Source: Paraphaeosphaeria minitans
Taxonomy: Eukaryota > Ascomycota > Dothideomycetes > Pleosporales > Didymosphaeriaceae
Assembly (NCBI GenBank): GCA_015832175.1
Contig: WJXW01000005.1
Coordinates: forward strand, 310,001-374,000
Length of the DNA stretch: 64,000 bases
Direction: 5' to 3'
Shown one piece after another: positions 28,827-39,290 of this stretch. The notes under the pieces were generated by a model. The model was given only the letters and a program-made list of their open reading frames with translations. It was not told the origin of the DNA and did no database searches. How positions within the stretch are numbered: position 1 is the first letter of the stretch; every line of letters begins with the position of its first letter. Position numbers and translations under genes: made by a program.

Positions 28827-31151
28827 TCATACCGCTGCCCGTTTCGGTCCTTTCGGCGCATCCAGCACCTCCTCCCTCTTCATGATCCTCACCTTGGTGT
28901 CCTTCTTGACGCCGTCGACATCGATCGTAGCCCCATACTCCGTCTCCGTGGCCCGCTCCGCAACGCTTTTGTCGTAGCTACTAGCGTCAATACCCAGGAT
29001 GCCACCAACATTGTTGCGGTCTCCAGGCACGGAAAATTCGCGAAAGGCATACCGCCACTCGTTCAGATGACCGCGTATCGCCTTGCCGACTTTGTCCTTG
29101 CCGTTCTTGGAGTGGTGGCCTGTGCCGGTGATGGCGTAGACAGGACGGGATGACTGCTTGTGCTTGGTGAGTATGCCTTCCAGATACGAGACTGCTTCGT
29201 CTGGATGGAGGCCTGTGGTAGTTAGCACTGTTTGCAACACACAAAGTAAATAAGAGGTACTTGCCATGAAGATCAACGTAAAGCTCACGCGCGTCCGCCC
29301 CGTCATCCTTGTTCCGCTCTTCATACAGAATCTGAGCGGCCTTGCGATGGGCTTCTCGCATCAGGTTGTTCTCGCTCTGGCCGCGAAGAGACAGCGCCTT
29401 CGCTGCACGGGAGTCGCTCCGATTCCAAGCCTGAGCTGCGCTCTGCAAGAACTTGTTCCTTAGACTCCCATGCTTGAAAGCCTCTTGCCGAGCTTGCATG
29501 TATGCGGTATTGCACTTCTCGCCAGTCTCCAGCCAGGGAATGTGTTGCGGAGCAGGAATCGCTTGAGCAGCGGCGCTGTTCTCTCGCGAGCCGGTGAAAC
29601 TCTTGGTGAGACGCAGACCTTTCCTAAGTTGCGCGGGGGCTGGCGAGGGCGACATGCGCACGACTTCTGCGAGGTTATTCGGTCCGGTAAGCTCTTTGTT
29701 GTTGTGTCCATGCCCACCACGTTTGCCATGGTGTCGCTTTCCAGCTTTGGCCGCGGCTGCAGATCCCAGGCTTGGGAACGCTTCATTGTCATCTACAGCG
29801 GGGACCGAAGGGGTGGGCGCTCGTGACTGCTGACGGCTGGTACTCCTGGATTGCGGGCGGCTCAGGCTGCCGGGAGTGAAGGTGGGAAAAGGGCTCAATC
29901 CCGGAGGAGGGTGCTTCGGAACGCCGGTAAGCCCGTACAGTTGCTCGAGCGAAGCCGTGTCCATGGCGGCAAACTGAGGGGTCCAGCCAGCTGAGCCAGT
30001 GTTCTGAAGGCTTGGGAACTCATAATCCTGCATCTGGAAGTTCGGCAGGGCTGATTGGAGTGGGGGCGTGGATGCATCTGAGATGGCCAAACGGGCCATT
30101 ACTTGGGTAGGGTCGTGCGAGAACATGCACGTGCTCCCAGCAAGGCAATTGCCGTTGAGGAAGTATCTAGACGATGGTTAATACTAATCACCGGAGACTG
30201 ACTTGAGCAAGGCAGTACTCACTTGCACAGTGTTTTGGTCGTATCATGGCTGAATCTACAATCAGCTCTCGCACAGGATCCCGAAGACAGGAAGTATTTG
30301 CAGATGATGTTGCTTTTCGCCTGACCAGCAGGCGTGGCGGGTCGGAAGGCGGGGCTCATCGACTTTCCGACCTGGAAGGTGGTCTGGTCGGGGACGGGCA
30401 CTGGCTGGCCATCGAGCGTGTGGCCACCCATGAGCGTAAGAAGCGCAGCACTCAGATCATATGCATTGGCCTCGAGGGCCTTTTCGATGTCCTCGTCGGG
30501 CCGGTCATCGCGGAGAATAGATCGCAGCATGTCATAGGGGCCCATATCTACAGTCTGAGGCTGAACCCATTCGGCGGCGGCGCCGTTGAGGGTGCCGTCG
30601 GCGAGCAAGGAGGAGGATTCGGTGCTCCCAGAATCATCGTTCACAAGCCAGTCTACGGAATCGCTACCAAGGTCACCATAAAGCTCGGGGTTTGGAGTAA
30701 TGCCTTCGCTGAACTGGTAGGCGCTCAGGCTGGGACTATGGGGAATGTGGGGACTCGAGAAGGCGAGACGCGGCGAGGGGCGCGGAGAAGTGAAGGGAGA
30801 AGCAGTGGAGGATTTGGCACGTGTGAAGGCGGGCGGGGCGATGCCGAAGCCGGGAGGAGGGTGTATGGTCCGTGGCGAGTGGTTGACGGGCGTGGGAGCG
30901 CGGTTCATCTGCCAGGGAGCGGGCGAGGCGCGGCGGATGACGGTATGGCGGCTCGGGGGCGGCGAGCTCGAGGCGCTGCCAGCGTCGCGGAAGCGCCAGA
31001 GGCAGTCGAGCACAGCATTCTCCAAGGGCTTTCCGGCGAGCCCAGTCTCGTTGCGCAGCAGGTCCTCGAGCTGGTCCGTCTTGTCCTCTTCGTCCAGCGC
31101 ATGGTTCTGCAGGACCGGCAGCACGGCATCGTATACGTCGTCGGAAACCAT
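28827..31151 (-). CDS. CUE/CCCH zinc finger/Smr-domain protein (ribosome-quality-control nuclease type)
   Basis: Exons are 31151..30223, 30166..29265 and 29212..28827, 738 aa from MVSDDVYDAV (the frame is open 22 codons further upstream). Domains in order: an N-terminal helical module, a CUE-like ubiquitin-binding segment (MLRSILRDDRPDEDIEKALE) near 215, and two tandem CCCH fingers (CKYFLSSGSCARADCRFSH, then CKYFLNGNCLAGSTCMFSH). The second finger is formed across intron 1. A DUF1771-like helix follows (AHRKAAQILYEERNK). Last is an Smr domain with YVDLHGLHPDEAVSYL and AITGTGHHSKNGKDKVG. Smr/CUE proteins such as yeast Cue2 cut mRNA at collided ribosomes, and a related role is inferred. Intron 2 (29264..29213, 52 nt) is GC-AG and splits the LHG motif. 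Confidence 0.92.
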
Positions 31152-31715
31152 GGTCGGCGTCACCACATGCAGGCAGCGCAGGCGGCGCAGGCAGTGCAGT
31201 TTTCGGGGGGTTTGCAAGTGCGGTGGCGAGGCGTCGTTGAGCAGCGGCGCGCCGTATTCAAGGTGTCGGGGGGTTGGTTGCAGGCGCCGTGGTGAAGGGC
31301 GCGCCGTGGTCGGGGGGGTTCAAGGCGTCTGGCTGGGCGCGGCGAGGCCAAGAAGCGCAACGACAGCCGCGGGAGGGCAGCAGCTCTGCCTGGCCGAGCG
31401 AGGGACCGAGTGAGGGGCGGAGGAATGAAGCAGTGAAGCTGTGAAGCCGTGAAGCCGTGATGCAGTGATGCAGCGATGCACTGGACGAGCTTGGCTGCTT
31501 GGCTGGTTCGTCCCGGGCGCGATGGCCTCGCTCGTCTAGCTCGAGCGTTAGCCCTGGGTTGGCGGGCAGATGTGGGTGTGGGGAACCAGGATCCCGGTGG
31601 ATCGACTGCGTATATCTAGTAATTTCACGGTTGACCAGCACTGTTGCAGCCCAGGCGCAGGGCACGGGACGGCGCGAGGGTGCAGAGTGATGCTGGGGGC
31701 AGCTGGGGGCGCGTC

Positions 31716-31830
31716 GACGGACCGGATGGCACTTGAAGGACTGGACGACGGTTGACGGACCGGATGGCACTTGAAGGACTGCACGACGCTTGACGGACTG
31801 GACGACGCTTGACGGACCGGACGACTGGAT
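31716..31830. repeat. 38-bp imperfect tandem repeat
   Basis: Units start with GACGGACCGGATGGCACTTG at 31716 and 31754. Shortened copies start near 31792 and 31811, followed by GGCTGGATGG repeats to about 31853. Confidence 0.85.
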
Positions 31831-32018
31831 GGCGGGATGGCTGGATGGCTGGATGACACTCTGTTGCTTCACTCGCGCCTGCACGTCTTCGCTGCAGCCT
31901 GCGATAAAACCCCCGAGCCTCCAAAGAAGGACAAGTCACGTGCACTTCCCTCTCCTGTTCCCCGAGGAGGCTACCTTTACCATTCAGTCGCAGCGTACAC
32001 ACGGCCGTGGCTCGAGGC

Positions 32019-32100
32019 GGCTGCTGGCTGCTGGCTGCTGGCTGCTGGCTGCACGCACACAAACTTCTCCAACAGATAGATAGATAGATATCTATCTATC
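32019..32100. repeat. GGCTGCT repeats and GATA/TATC palindrome
   Basis: A 7-bp repeat (GGCTGCT)n at 32019-32052. It is followed at 32074-32100 by a GATA-tetranucleotide run that switches strand in its centre (GATAGATATCTATC), forming a perfect inverted repeat. Confidence 0.85.
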
Positions 32101-32264
32101 CAACTGCTGGTCTGCTTTCTTACTGTGTAGGTAGGGCCGAGGTGGGCTAGTGTACCTACCCAGGTGATGAACCAGCACCGCCGCTGCCCATGCTGCTGGT
32201 TCGGTTTCATCACCGCTCTGTGTCAAGTCGCCAACCCACACCTCCCCGAACGACGCCCACCGTG

Positions 32265-32306
32265 TCTCGCCCTCTCGCCCTCTCGCCCTCTCGCCCTCTC
32301 GCCCTC
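32265..32306. repeat. 8-bp minisatellite (TCTCGCCC)n
   Basis: Five tandem 8-bp units in the pyrimidine-rich leader or promoter of TVP38, about 165 bp upstream of its ATG. Confidence 0.9.
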
Positions 32307-32468
32307 CTCCTGAACCCTCCTCCACACTCGGAATGTCCGCATCCAGCCCGCCGTGAGCAACCGAATAACCTGTACACACCGTCCGCGCGCCCTGTTTCCG
32401 CATCGTTGACGGCGTTTCCGCTGCACCTCCGCTTACTTCCGCCGCCCGCCGCCCTGTGACGATTGACA

Positions 32469-33752
32469 ATGCCCGTCGATGAAGACTATGATGCGCGCGC
32501 CCTAGCCCTGCCTTTGGACGACGACGACGAGTCCCCCGAACGAACCCCCGGCCCCATCTGGAGTCGCCACTCACACTCGAATTCCTTCCGCCAGAACAGA
32601 CCCCACGCTGCAGACCATGCGCGCCCGCGGTCCCGGATACGGACCCTGGTGGACACCTACAACAACCTCAGCCACCAGTTCATGAGCCGATATGAGAAGC
32701 AGTCGCCATTCAAAAAGGTCCTGTTCGCCGTGGGAGGACTGGCCATATTCGTCTTGTCCATATTGTTCCTCGTGTACAATGAGAAGATATTCCACGCCTT
32801 CTTGCCCGCCGCGAAGAAGTGGAGAGACATCACCGCCGGCTGGCTGATACTCTGGGCCCTCATCTTCGTCGTATCCTTCCCGCCTTTGATCGGCTACTCC
32901 AGCCTCCTGACCATCGCCGGTTTCGTGTATGGCTTTCCAAATGGGTACGTCTTCTCCAATCCCGCGCTGTAATCCAGCACTGCAGTCCACCACTGCAGTC
33001 CACCACTGTCATCCAATCTATCCCAAGCTCCACCATCAACAGCTAACCTCCCCAGCTGGTTCGTCGCCGCAACCGCCACCATCGCCGGCTCCACCACCTC
33101 CTTCCTCGCCTCGCGCTCCCTCCTCAAGAACTTGGTCCACCGCCTCGTCGCCCACGACAAGCGCTTCGCCGCCCTCGCCCTCACCCTCAAATACGACGGC
33201 CTCAAGCTGCTCATCATGATCCGCCTCTGCCCACTGCCCTACTCCCTGTGCAACGGCGCCATCGCCACCTTCCCCACCGTCTCTGCCGCCTCCTACGCCC
33301 TCGCCACCGCAATCGTCTCCCCGAAGCTCATGCTGCACATCTTCATCGGCGCCCAGCTCGCCGTCATCGCCGAGAACGGCGGCAAGATGGACGCGAAGAG
33401 CAAGGCGCTGAGCTACGTGAGCATCGCGATCGGGGGCGTCGCCGGCGTCGCCACGGGCTGGTTCATGTACAAGAAGACCAAGGAGCGCGCCGCCCAGTTG
33501 GAGGCTGAGGAGCGCGCCGGCGTGAGGCGCATGTCGATCGAGGACTTGGAGAACGAGTATGCGGATGATCCCGGGGCCTTGGAGGCTGCGGCGACGCTGA
33601 GAGAGGACGACGACGATATCAGTCTCAGGACGGGCTGGGGGGATGACTACCATGACGATGTTACGGATGCCGAGGACGATGCGCTGGAGATTCCGGATGA
33701 TCCTTTCGGTGCGGGGGATGCGGAGAGGGGGGACGACGGGACGATCAAGTAG
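32469..33752 (+). CDS. TVP38: Golgi membrane protein TVP38 (VTT/SNARE-associated domain)
   Basis: Exons are 32469..32944 and 33056..33752, 390 aa, with a 111-nt intron. Splicing joins FVYGFPNG to WFVAATATIAGSTTSFLASR, the signature region of TVP38/TMEM64/DedA-type VTT proteins. An acidic cytosolic N-terminus precedes a first membrane helix (FAVGGLAIFVLSILFLVYN). Further helices include WLILWALIFVVSFPPLIGY and a last helix near ALSYVSIAIGGVAGVATGW, followed by the conserved FMYKKTKERA. The tail is acidic and helical (MSIEDLENEYADD). VTT proteins are linked to lipid scrambling and vesicle traffic in Golgi and ER. The final codons are part of a tandem duplication that continues downstream. Confidence 0.92.
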
Positions 33753-33985
33753 GGGCTGTGTCTATGTGCAACACACGTGTACGATGGGCCTGGGATTCGA
33801 TGCGTTGTGATTTATGCGTGGCTGGCTTTTGAGCCTTTTGACGGGATGCATATAGACGACGGGACGAACAAGCAGGAGCTGTATCCATGTACAACACGTG
33901 TACAATGGGCTTGGGATTCGATGCGTTCTGCTTTGTGGGTGGCTGGCTTTTGAGCCTTTGGATGGGTTTGCATATAGACGCTGCG
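33732..33985. repeat. ~123-bp tandem duplication starting in the TVP38 coding end
   Basis: The stretch beginning GACGACGGGACGATCAAG at 33732, which includes the last codons and stop of TVP38, recurs at 33855 as GACGACGGGACGAACAAG. Both copies then share GGGATTCGATGCGTT and GTGGCTGGCTTTTGAGCC. A partial third start (GCATATAGACG) is near 33970. Confidence 0.88.
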
Positions 33986-34307
33986 GCGGCAGTCCGCTAC
34001 GGTATAGAAGCACGGCATAGATGCATAATGCTACGACATCACTCACATTTTCTCCCAGTGTCTCGCACTCGGTGAGTGCTCGATTCAAGTCAGCATCGGC
34101 GTCGGCATCAGCACACACACACACTACGCCCCTCGTCGATATCTACCTCCCACACGTCCCTCTTCCCCTCCAGCCCCGCTCGCCCACCCCGTACACGCTG
34201 CCGAAATGCGGCAGCGGAAAAGCGCTGCACCGCTTCACCTTCACGCCGTCCCTCGATGCGAGCCGTGGGTCGTACACACCCCCGCTTCGTCCCTGGGCCA
34301 CACGCAT
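33753..34307. other. Convergent 3' region, TVP38 and CTR
   Basis: Contains the tandem duplication, a GGCATCAGCACACACACA stretch and nothing gene-like. The CTR gene ends at 34308. Confidence 0.5.
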
Positions 34308-35223
34308 TTAATGGCACGCCGCTGTCTTCGCGGACGGGCCCCCGCTGAATAGGAGATAGCCTGCAAACGCGCCCACGGCGACCGAGAGCATGACCCATCC
34401 GTTGTATGTCATGAATAGTAGCCTGCTTGCATTAGGTCTTTCTGCTGGGACGGGGAGCGCTGGAGTGGGGGAGGTGGGGGGGACTCGCATGATGAAGAAT
34501 GAGTAGAACACTTGGACCGCGTAGAACAGCGCTTTGAGGGTCTTGGTCTGCCGTTCCGAGGCGGAGGCGGAGGCGGAGGCTCGGCCGTGTCGTCCTGGCC
34601 ACAGCAATGAGCTCGCTTCAGTAGATGCGATCGAGGTCGAGGCGTGGGCGGCGGGGGAAGCAGCGTCTACGAGTGGGAGTTGCGCATCTCAGCATCATCG
34701 CTCCACGTTGTCCATTCCGTTCCGTTCCGTTCCCTCGTATCCACGCCGTCTCACCCCCCAGCAACGTCTCCGCCCGTTCCTCAACGGTCCGCAGAGCCAC
34801 ATGCCCGGCTCGCGCAACGGCACGACAAAGAAACGGCCAGACTCACGGGAGAGATCGTCGCCGCTGATGCGCCCCTCGCTGATGCGCTGCGCATGCGCGT
34901 CGTATCTGCGGCTCGCCTCGCGCACGGCTTCGTAGCCTGCGGTAAGGAGCGCGATGGCGAGGAGGCTGAGGAGCAGGGTGCCGGTGCCGGAAACGTGCCA
35001 CGATTTGAAGACGATGCAGAGGTCGGTGGTGTCCCATGTGAAGAGCATCTGTCGATGCGTCGGTTAGAGGAGGGGAGGGACGGAAAGAGAGGGATGGAAA
35101 GAGAGGGACGGAAAGAGAGGGACGGAGAGGCGGGCGTACGTTCATGTTGCACTGCGGGCCGTGGTCCATGCCGGGCATGTTGTGGCCTTCGTGGCCGCCG
35201 TGATCCATGTGGGAGTGGTCCAT
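34308..35223 (-). CDS. CTR-family copper transporter
   Basis: High-affinity copper (I) importer type. Exons are 35223..35140, 35048..34847, 34666..34489 and 34422..34308, 192 aa. The N-terminus is Met/His-rich (MDHSHMDHGGHEGHNMPGMD), the usual copper-capturing ectodomain. TM1 follows NMNMLFTWDTTDLCIVFKSW. The cytosolic loop contains GYEAVREASRRYD and a low-complexity ASASASASE. TM2 is AVQVFYSFFIMLLFMTY, with the copper-gating M-x3-M. TM3 is VMLSVAVGAFAGYLLF, with a G-x3-G. The last intron (34488..34423, 66 nt) is GC-AG and splits the first Met codon of M-x3-M. Intron 1 contains a 14-bp repeat. Divergent from BNA1. Confidence 0.93.
35077..35130. repeat. 14-bp repeat in CTR intron 1
   Basis: Nearly four units of GGGACGGAAAGAGA, with one GGGATGG variant, on the plus strand. 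On the transcribed strand this is a pyrimidine tract inside the 91-nt intron (35139..35049). Confidence 0.85.
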
Positions 35224-35572
35224 TGGGAGTGTAGTTTGTAGTGTGGAGAGTGAGGTGTGATGTGAGAAGAGGAGGTCGGGCAGAGACCAGCTGGCTGGCT
35301 AGGAAGCTAGATATCTGGCACACGGCGCGGAGGTGTTGCGCGTCTCAGAGCCATGGTCCGAGCGTAACATAGCTCGCCGCGGGGTTTCGGTCGCGTGGGC
35401 GGCGGCGGCGGCGGCGGGGCAGGGAACATGCAGCGCAAGCGCCAGGGTTCACTCGCGGCCGCGCTTCGGTGGTGGCCGGCGTCGCCGTTACAAATGCATA
35501 TTCGAAGCTACGGACTACCTATCTATATGTCGCTGCTTGGGACGTAGTCCAAACAGGAGAGTTTGAGTCAAC
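35224..35572. other. Divergent promoter, CTR and BNA1
   Basis: 349 bp shared by the copper transporter and the Fe-dependent dioxygenase. It has a GGCGGC trinucleotide run near 35398-35417. No clear copper- or iron-response motif was identified. Confidence 0.5.
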
Positions 35573-36273
35573 ATGCAAGCACTGCGACCAGCGCTCCAGC
35601 TCCAGCTCCTCCGGGCGCCACTCGCGCGCACACCGCGGACGCCCGCAGCCACCGCACAACGCTTTTTCTCCCACACGCGGCCAGCGCGGTTACTGGGACC
35701 ACCGGTGAACATTCCAAAATGGTATCCTCCGCCCCCTCTCCCTCACACTATCATTATCACTCTGCTAACCACGCCTCCCTCAGGGTCGCCGAAAACTCGC
35801 ACAGGCTCCAGCCCCCCGTGAACAACTACTGCGTCTACAACGACTCGGCCACCGTCATGATCGTCGGCGGCCCCAACGCTCGCGCCGACTACCACATCAA
35901 CTCGACCCCCGAGTGGTTCTACCAGCACAAAGGTCGCATGCTGCTCAAGATCATCGACGAGGGCGAGTTCCGCGACGTGTACATCAATGAGGGCGACATG
36001 TTCCTGCTGCCGCCGGACACGCCGCACAATCCGGTGCGATTCGCGGACACGGTGGGCATTGTGCTGGAGCAAAAACGGCCAAAGGACAGCATCGACAAGC
36101 TGAGGTGGTATTGTCAGGACTGCGGGGAGCAGGTGCATGAGGCGAGCTTCCACTGTACGGATCTGGGGACGCAGATCAAGGCTGCGGTGGAGGCTTTCCA
36201 GAAGGACACGGAGGCAAGGACGTGCAAGAATTGCGGGGCGGTGTGTGATACTGCGCATAAGACGAAGGATTGA
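35573..36273 (+). CDS. BNA1: 3-hydroxyanthranilate 3,4-dioxygenase
   Basis: Opens the ring of 3-hydroxyanthranilate in the kynurenine route to quinolinate and NAD+. Exons are 35573..35721 and 35784..36273, 212 aa, with a 62-nt intron joining NIPKW to [19 protein letters not shown]. The cupin iron ligands are visible: His and Glu in [14 protein letters not shown] and the second His in [16 protein letters not shown]. The C-terminus keeps two cysteine pairs ([16 protein letters not shown]), the second metal site seen in yeast and bacterial enzymes. Unusually, about 40 residues precede the normal start ([20 protein letters not shown]...). They are Arg/Ala/Leu-rich without acidic residues, like a mitochondrial presequence. 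No in-frame ATG exists at the usual start. Confidence 0.94.
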
Positions 36274-36333
36274 TTTGATAAACCGAGATATGATGTACAA
36301 TAACGACTGTACAGTAGGAAGTGTGTTTAGCGG

Positions 36334-38559
36334 TTAGAGACCCTTCCACATCATCTTCGCAACGTGGTCGGCCTTCTTTCTGCTTGGTTTGATGAGGCCG
36401 AGGAACTTGAGCTCGGCTAGGGCACGTTGGAAGAGGGCCCTGGTGTGGTCAGTATCATTCGATATCGTTGACATTTGCATCACATACATGGTCTGCGACT
36501 GGTCTTCTTCGTCGTCCTTGCTGACAATTGCATGGAAAGCAAACCACAGATCGGTAGCGTTGATTACAGCCCCGGATTCCAGATACAACTGGTACACGAT
36601 AGCAGTCGCGGGCTGCGTGCCCGCGAGAGTATTTTCACGATCTGGCGTGTTACCACAGCATTCGCAGCCCAGATAGTCGTGGGGAGTGGCAAGGGCGCGT
36701 TCAATAGCCAAACGAGGCCTGGGCTGGAACACCTCGGTATGCGGAGACTTGAGGTTGTATACGAGGATCTCGTAGAGTAAGAGGGTCTTCGGGTCAACGA
36801 GAGCGGAACTGAAGTACGACTCCAGTCGCTGATAGAATCTCGCTACGATCTCCGAGTAGGCCTTATCCTGCTCGGATAGGGCAGCTTTGTGCTTACTTAA
36901 AAGGACTTTTTGGGCCACTACCGTCGTTCTCACACTCTCGTTGCGTATATCGTCTTGGCTTCTCAGCGGCCCTGAGCCTGCATTATCTTGAACAAGCGTC
37001 TTCAGCTCGCGCTGCAGTTGTTCCAGCTCAATGGGAATTTCGATTTTCTCGGCGTCTAGGCCAAAATCTTCTGTCGCGAGGCTGATCAAGGAGTCGATGA
37101 GACGCGCTAGCCTATCGGACGGGGTCTTTTTGATGGAGAGCATTGTCTCACGGAGGAGTGGAGAATCCAGCAGCTCACCAGAGGCTGCTCGGGACCAGAC
37201 ATTGGAAAGACGGACTTTTGGCGTGATTCCTAGCGACTCGCGTATCCGTGTCAGAACTATGGCGGCAATGCTGAGTGAAGACAGGGCATTCTGTACGGTG
37301 ACAATGAGCTTCTCAATGACTTCAAACAAGAACTTGTCGGAGCTCAATAGCTGTCGCACGCTCTGGGTGTCGCCAGCTTCCAGCTTCTCCTCTATGTATC
37401 TTGGGGTCGTCAGTCACGGCGTGGAGTATCGGCTCTCATTACTTACCTCCTGAATGATGGCAGGTTCCGTATGGCCTCGAAAGCGTCGGGCGAAAAGTCT
37501 TTGAACTTGGCATCGTACTTTAAGAAGATGGTTGCATGATTGGCGTAGAAATGTGACATGTACGCATATTTGAGACCATGAACGAAGTCTTGTGTGTTCT
37601 GCACATGGTCCTTTTGCCTTTCAAGGATGCGCCGACACAGGTTGGGGCCGATATGAGGTTCGGTGTCAGGGTGGGCAATGGTCGCGCGGAACAACTTCTC
37701 AATGATATCATCTGATTGAGTGACGTCGAACTGCTGGCCATCGAGGTAGCGCAAGGACTTTCCCAATAGCCGGTCCTCAAAGCTTTCGGCCGATGTAGCA
37801 ATACCGAAAAGTAGAACAAAAGGCAGACGATCAAGCCAGGAACTGAAATGATTAGACCTTACAGATGATTTGCTGACTGACTTACTAAAACAGATCGACC
37901 ATCTCGATAAGTACTGCTGTATTAAAGGCCTCGCTGTCTTGGATCGCTACAACGATGCTCTGCACCGGGTTCCTTGAGGTCCATTCCTGGACATGGCCAA
38001 GATCGAAATTGAGAAGCTTAGGGCCTCGTACTGATGAGTTCACGGACCGGCCGATCTCATCTTCTTCGTCATCGTCATCTTCGACTCGCGACGTGATCTT
38101 ATTAATTAGAGTCTTCAGAAAGGTTTTGAGATTTGGGCTTTCTCCGGATGTCAAAACGACATAGGAACTATTCGTCACATCTCTGATTCCTCGTCCCAGT
38201 CGTTCAAAATAGGGTCCATGGGAAGCGATGCTGGGTCCAGCGACAATAAGACCGGTTGGGATAGATATCCGGGGCACATCTTCCGAAGGAGCATTAGCCG
38301 CCACAAAATCAACAATCTTTCCTTGCGTCGCTCGATCCGCTTCCTCAAGGGTACTCTACAAGACGTCAGCGCAATTTAGTTAGACACATATAACGTAATT
38401 TACCTGTACTTTTTTTTCTTGCTCAGCCCAAGTCTTGCTGTATATCTTCAGTCGTTCGGAGAGGCCTGCGTGAGGGTCTGATTTAGACGTTCGCTGGCGC
38501 TTGGAAGGCCGCGACTCCTGCTCTAGAGGCGCATACACATAGCATTTCTTTGTGTCCAT
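36334..38559 (-). CDS. ORC3: Origin recognition complex subunit 3
   Basis: Subunit of the six-protein ORC that marks replication origins. Exons are 38559..38404, 38355..37886, 37842..37447 and 37399..36334, 695 aa. The introns are 48, 43 and 47 nt. The start MDTKKCYVYAPLEQ was chosen over an ATG ten codons upstream because it matches the family start. Landmarks: KIYSKTWAEQEKKVQ, the diverged AAA+ region with IPTGLIVAGPSIASHG, SIVVAIQDSEAFNTAVLIEM and SWLDRLPFVLLFGIATS. The Orc3-type helical insert and winged-helix region follow, with LKYAYMSHFYANH and the terminal KADHVAKMMWKGL. Orc3 lacks a functional Walker motif, as expected. Tail-to-tail with BNA1, 60 bp apart. Confidence 0.93.
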
Positions 38560-39290
38560 TATGTCAATATGTTTGAGGTGACGGAACAATTGAAATGATT
38601 GAAGATGCAGAGCTTAGGGGCCTGACACGGAAACCCACGTCGTTCGCTAGCGCCGGCGCGCGGTCACGTGACCATGAAGCTTGGCTGCATCGACATCTCA
38701 TGTGTAACTTTGACCGGGATTGCATAGTGCACGTGGAAGAAGAGGGTCTAAACTAAAAAAATATCAAGGTTGGCGTGGATCTTTGGTTTGCGATCACGCG
38801 TTTACGACAAACTCGCACAATGTATCATCTTAGGTATACGTTGGAGTCAAAGTTGCACGAACCCGGATATTGAATGTGTCCTATGTGCCTCCCTAATCCC
38901 CGCAACGACTGAAGGGGCGTGGGCGGATTCTACCAACTATGATAATATATCCAGGCTAGTCTCTGCTGATCTGGTATGCGAAGTCAAGGTCTAGAGACAA
39001 ATGATCATAGAAAAGCCTCGCTGCCCAGCTGTGCATTGTACCTCTTCAAAGCGGCATCCGTGACTTGGAGCCATGCGAGCTCTCTCAAACAATGCGCGAA
39101 ATCCAGGCTGCTATTATGTGAGCTCAGTAGGCTTTTGTCATACAAATTCTAATGCCAGAGAACTACGTGTCGACTTTGTATATCTAACATACCTTGCTTG
39201 AGCTTGAGAAGTGCAATACCGGCTACATATCATGAGGTATTGCATTAGTGATGGGTTGTGTCTGCCCTGAGATAAAGAAGACCGAGGTTA
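38560..39290. other. ORC3 promoter and 3' region of GPATCH11-like gene
   Basis: 730 bp with no gene seen. GTCACGTGAC, a 10-bp perfect palindrome with a CACGTG E-box, lies at 38663-38672, about 105 bp upstream of the ORC3 ATG. Confidence 0.5.
38663..38672. promoter_or_regulatory. GTCACGTGAC palindrome upstream of ORC3
   Basis: A perfect palindrome with an E-box core of the type bound by bHLH factors (Cbf1/Pho4-like in yeast). Close to the ORC3 start. Function is inferred from the motif alone. Confidence 0.35.

Larger units (their letters stand above)
31152..32468. other. Repeat-rich divergent promoter, Smr gene and TVP38
   Basis: 1.3 kb between divergent genes with no convincing gene. It is unusually dense in simple repeats: a 38-bp repeat (31716-31830), GGCTGCT units, a GATA palindrome, and TCTCGCCC units. 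A TACCTACC-type motif and GTGTAGGTAGGG lie near 32126-32162, and CACGTG occurs at 31937. Confidence 0.6.

Noticed and set aside
28456..29153. Plus-strand frames of 108 and 229 codons through the 16-bp repeat
   Set aside because: They exist because the repeat has no stop in any plus frame. The longer one then runs antisense to the Smr domain.
30246..31295. 349-codon plus-strand open frame
   Set aside because: Antisense to the first exon of the CUE/CCCH/Smr gene, whose product has clear domains. The plus frame has none.
32945..32972. Unspliced end of TVP38 exon 1 as a 168-aa protein
   Set aside because: The stop lies inside a GTACGT...CCCAG intron. Splicing restores the conserved PNGWFVAA segment.
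33036..33653. 205-codon minus-strand frame rich in Gly and Val
   Set aside because: Antisense to the second exon of TVP38, whose VTT signature is clear.
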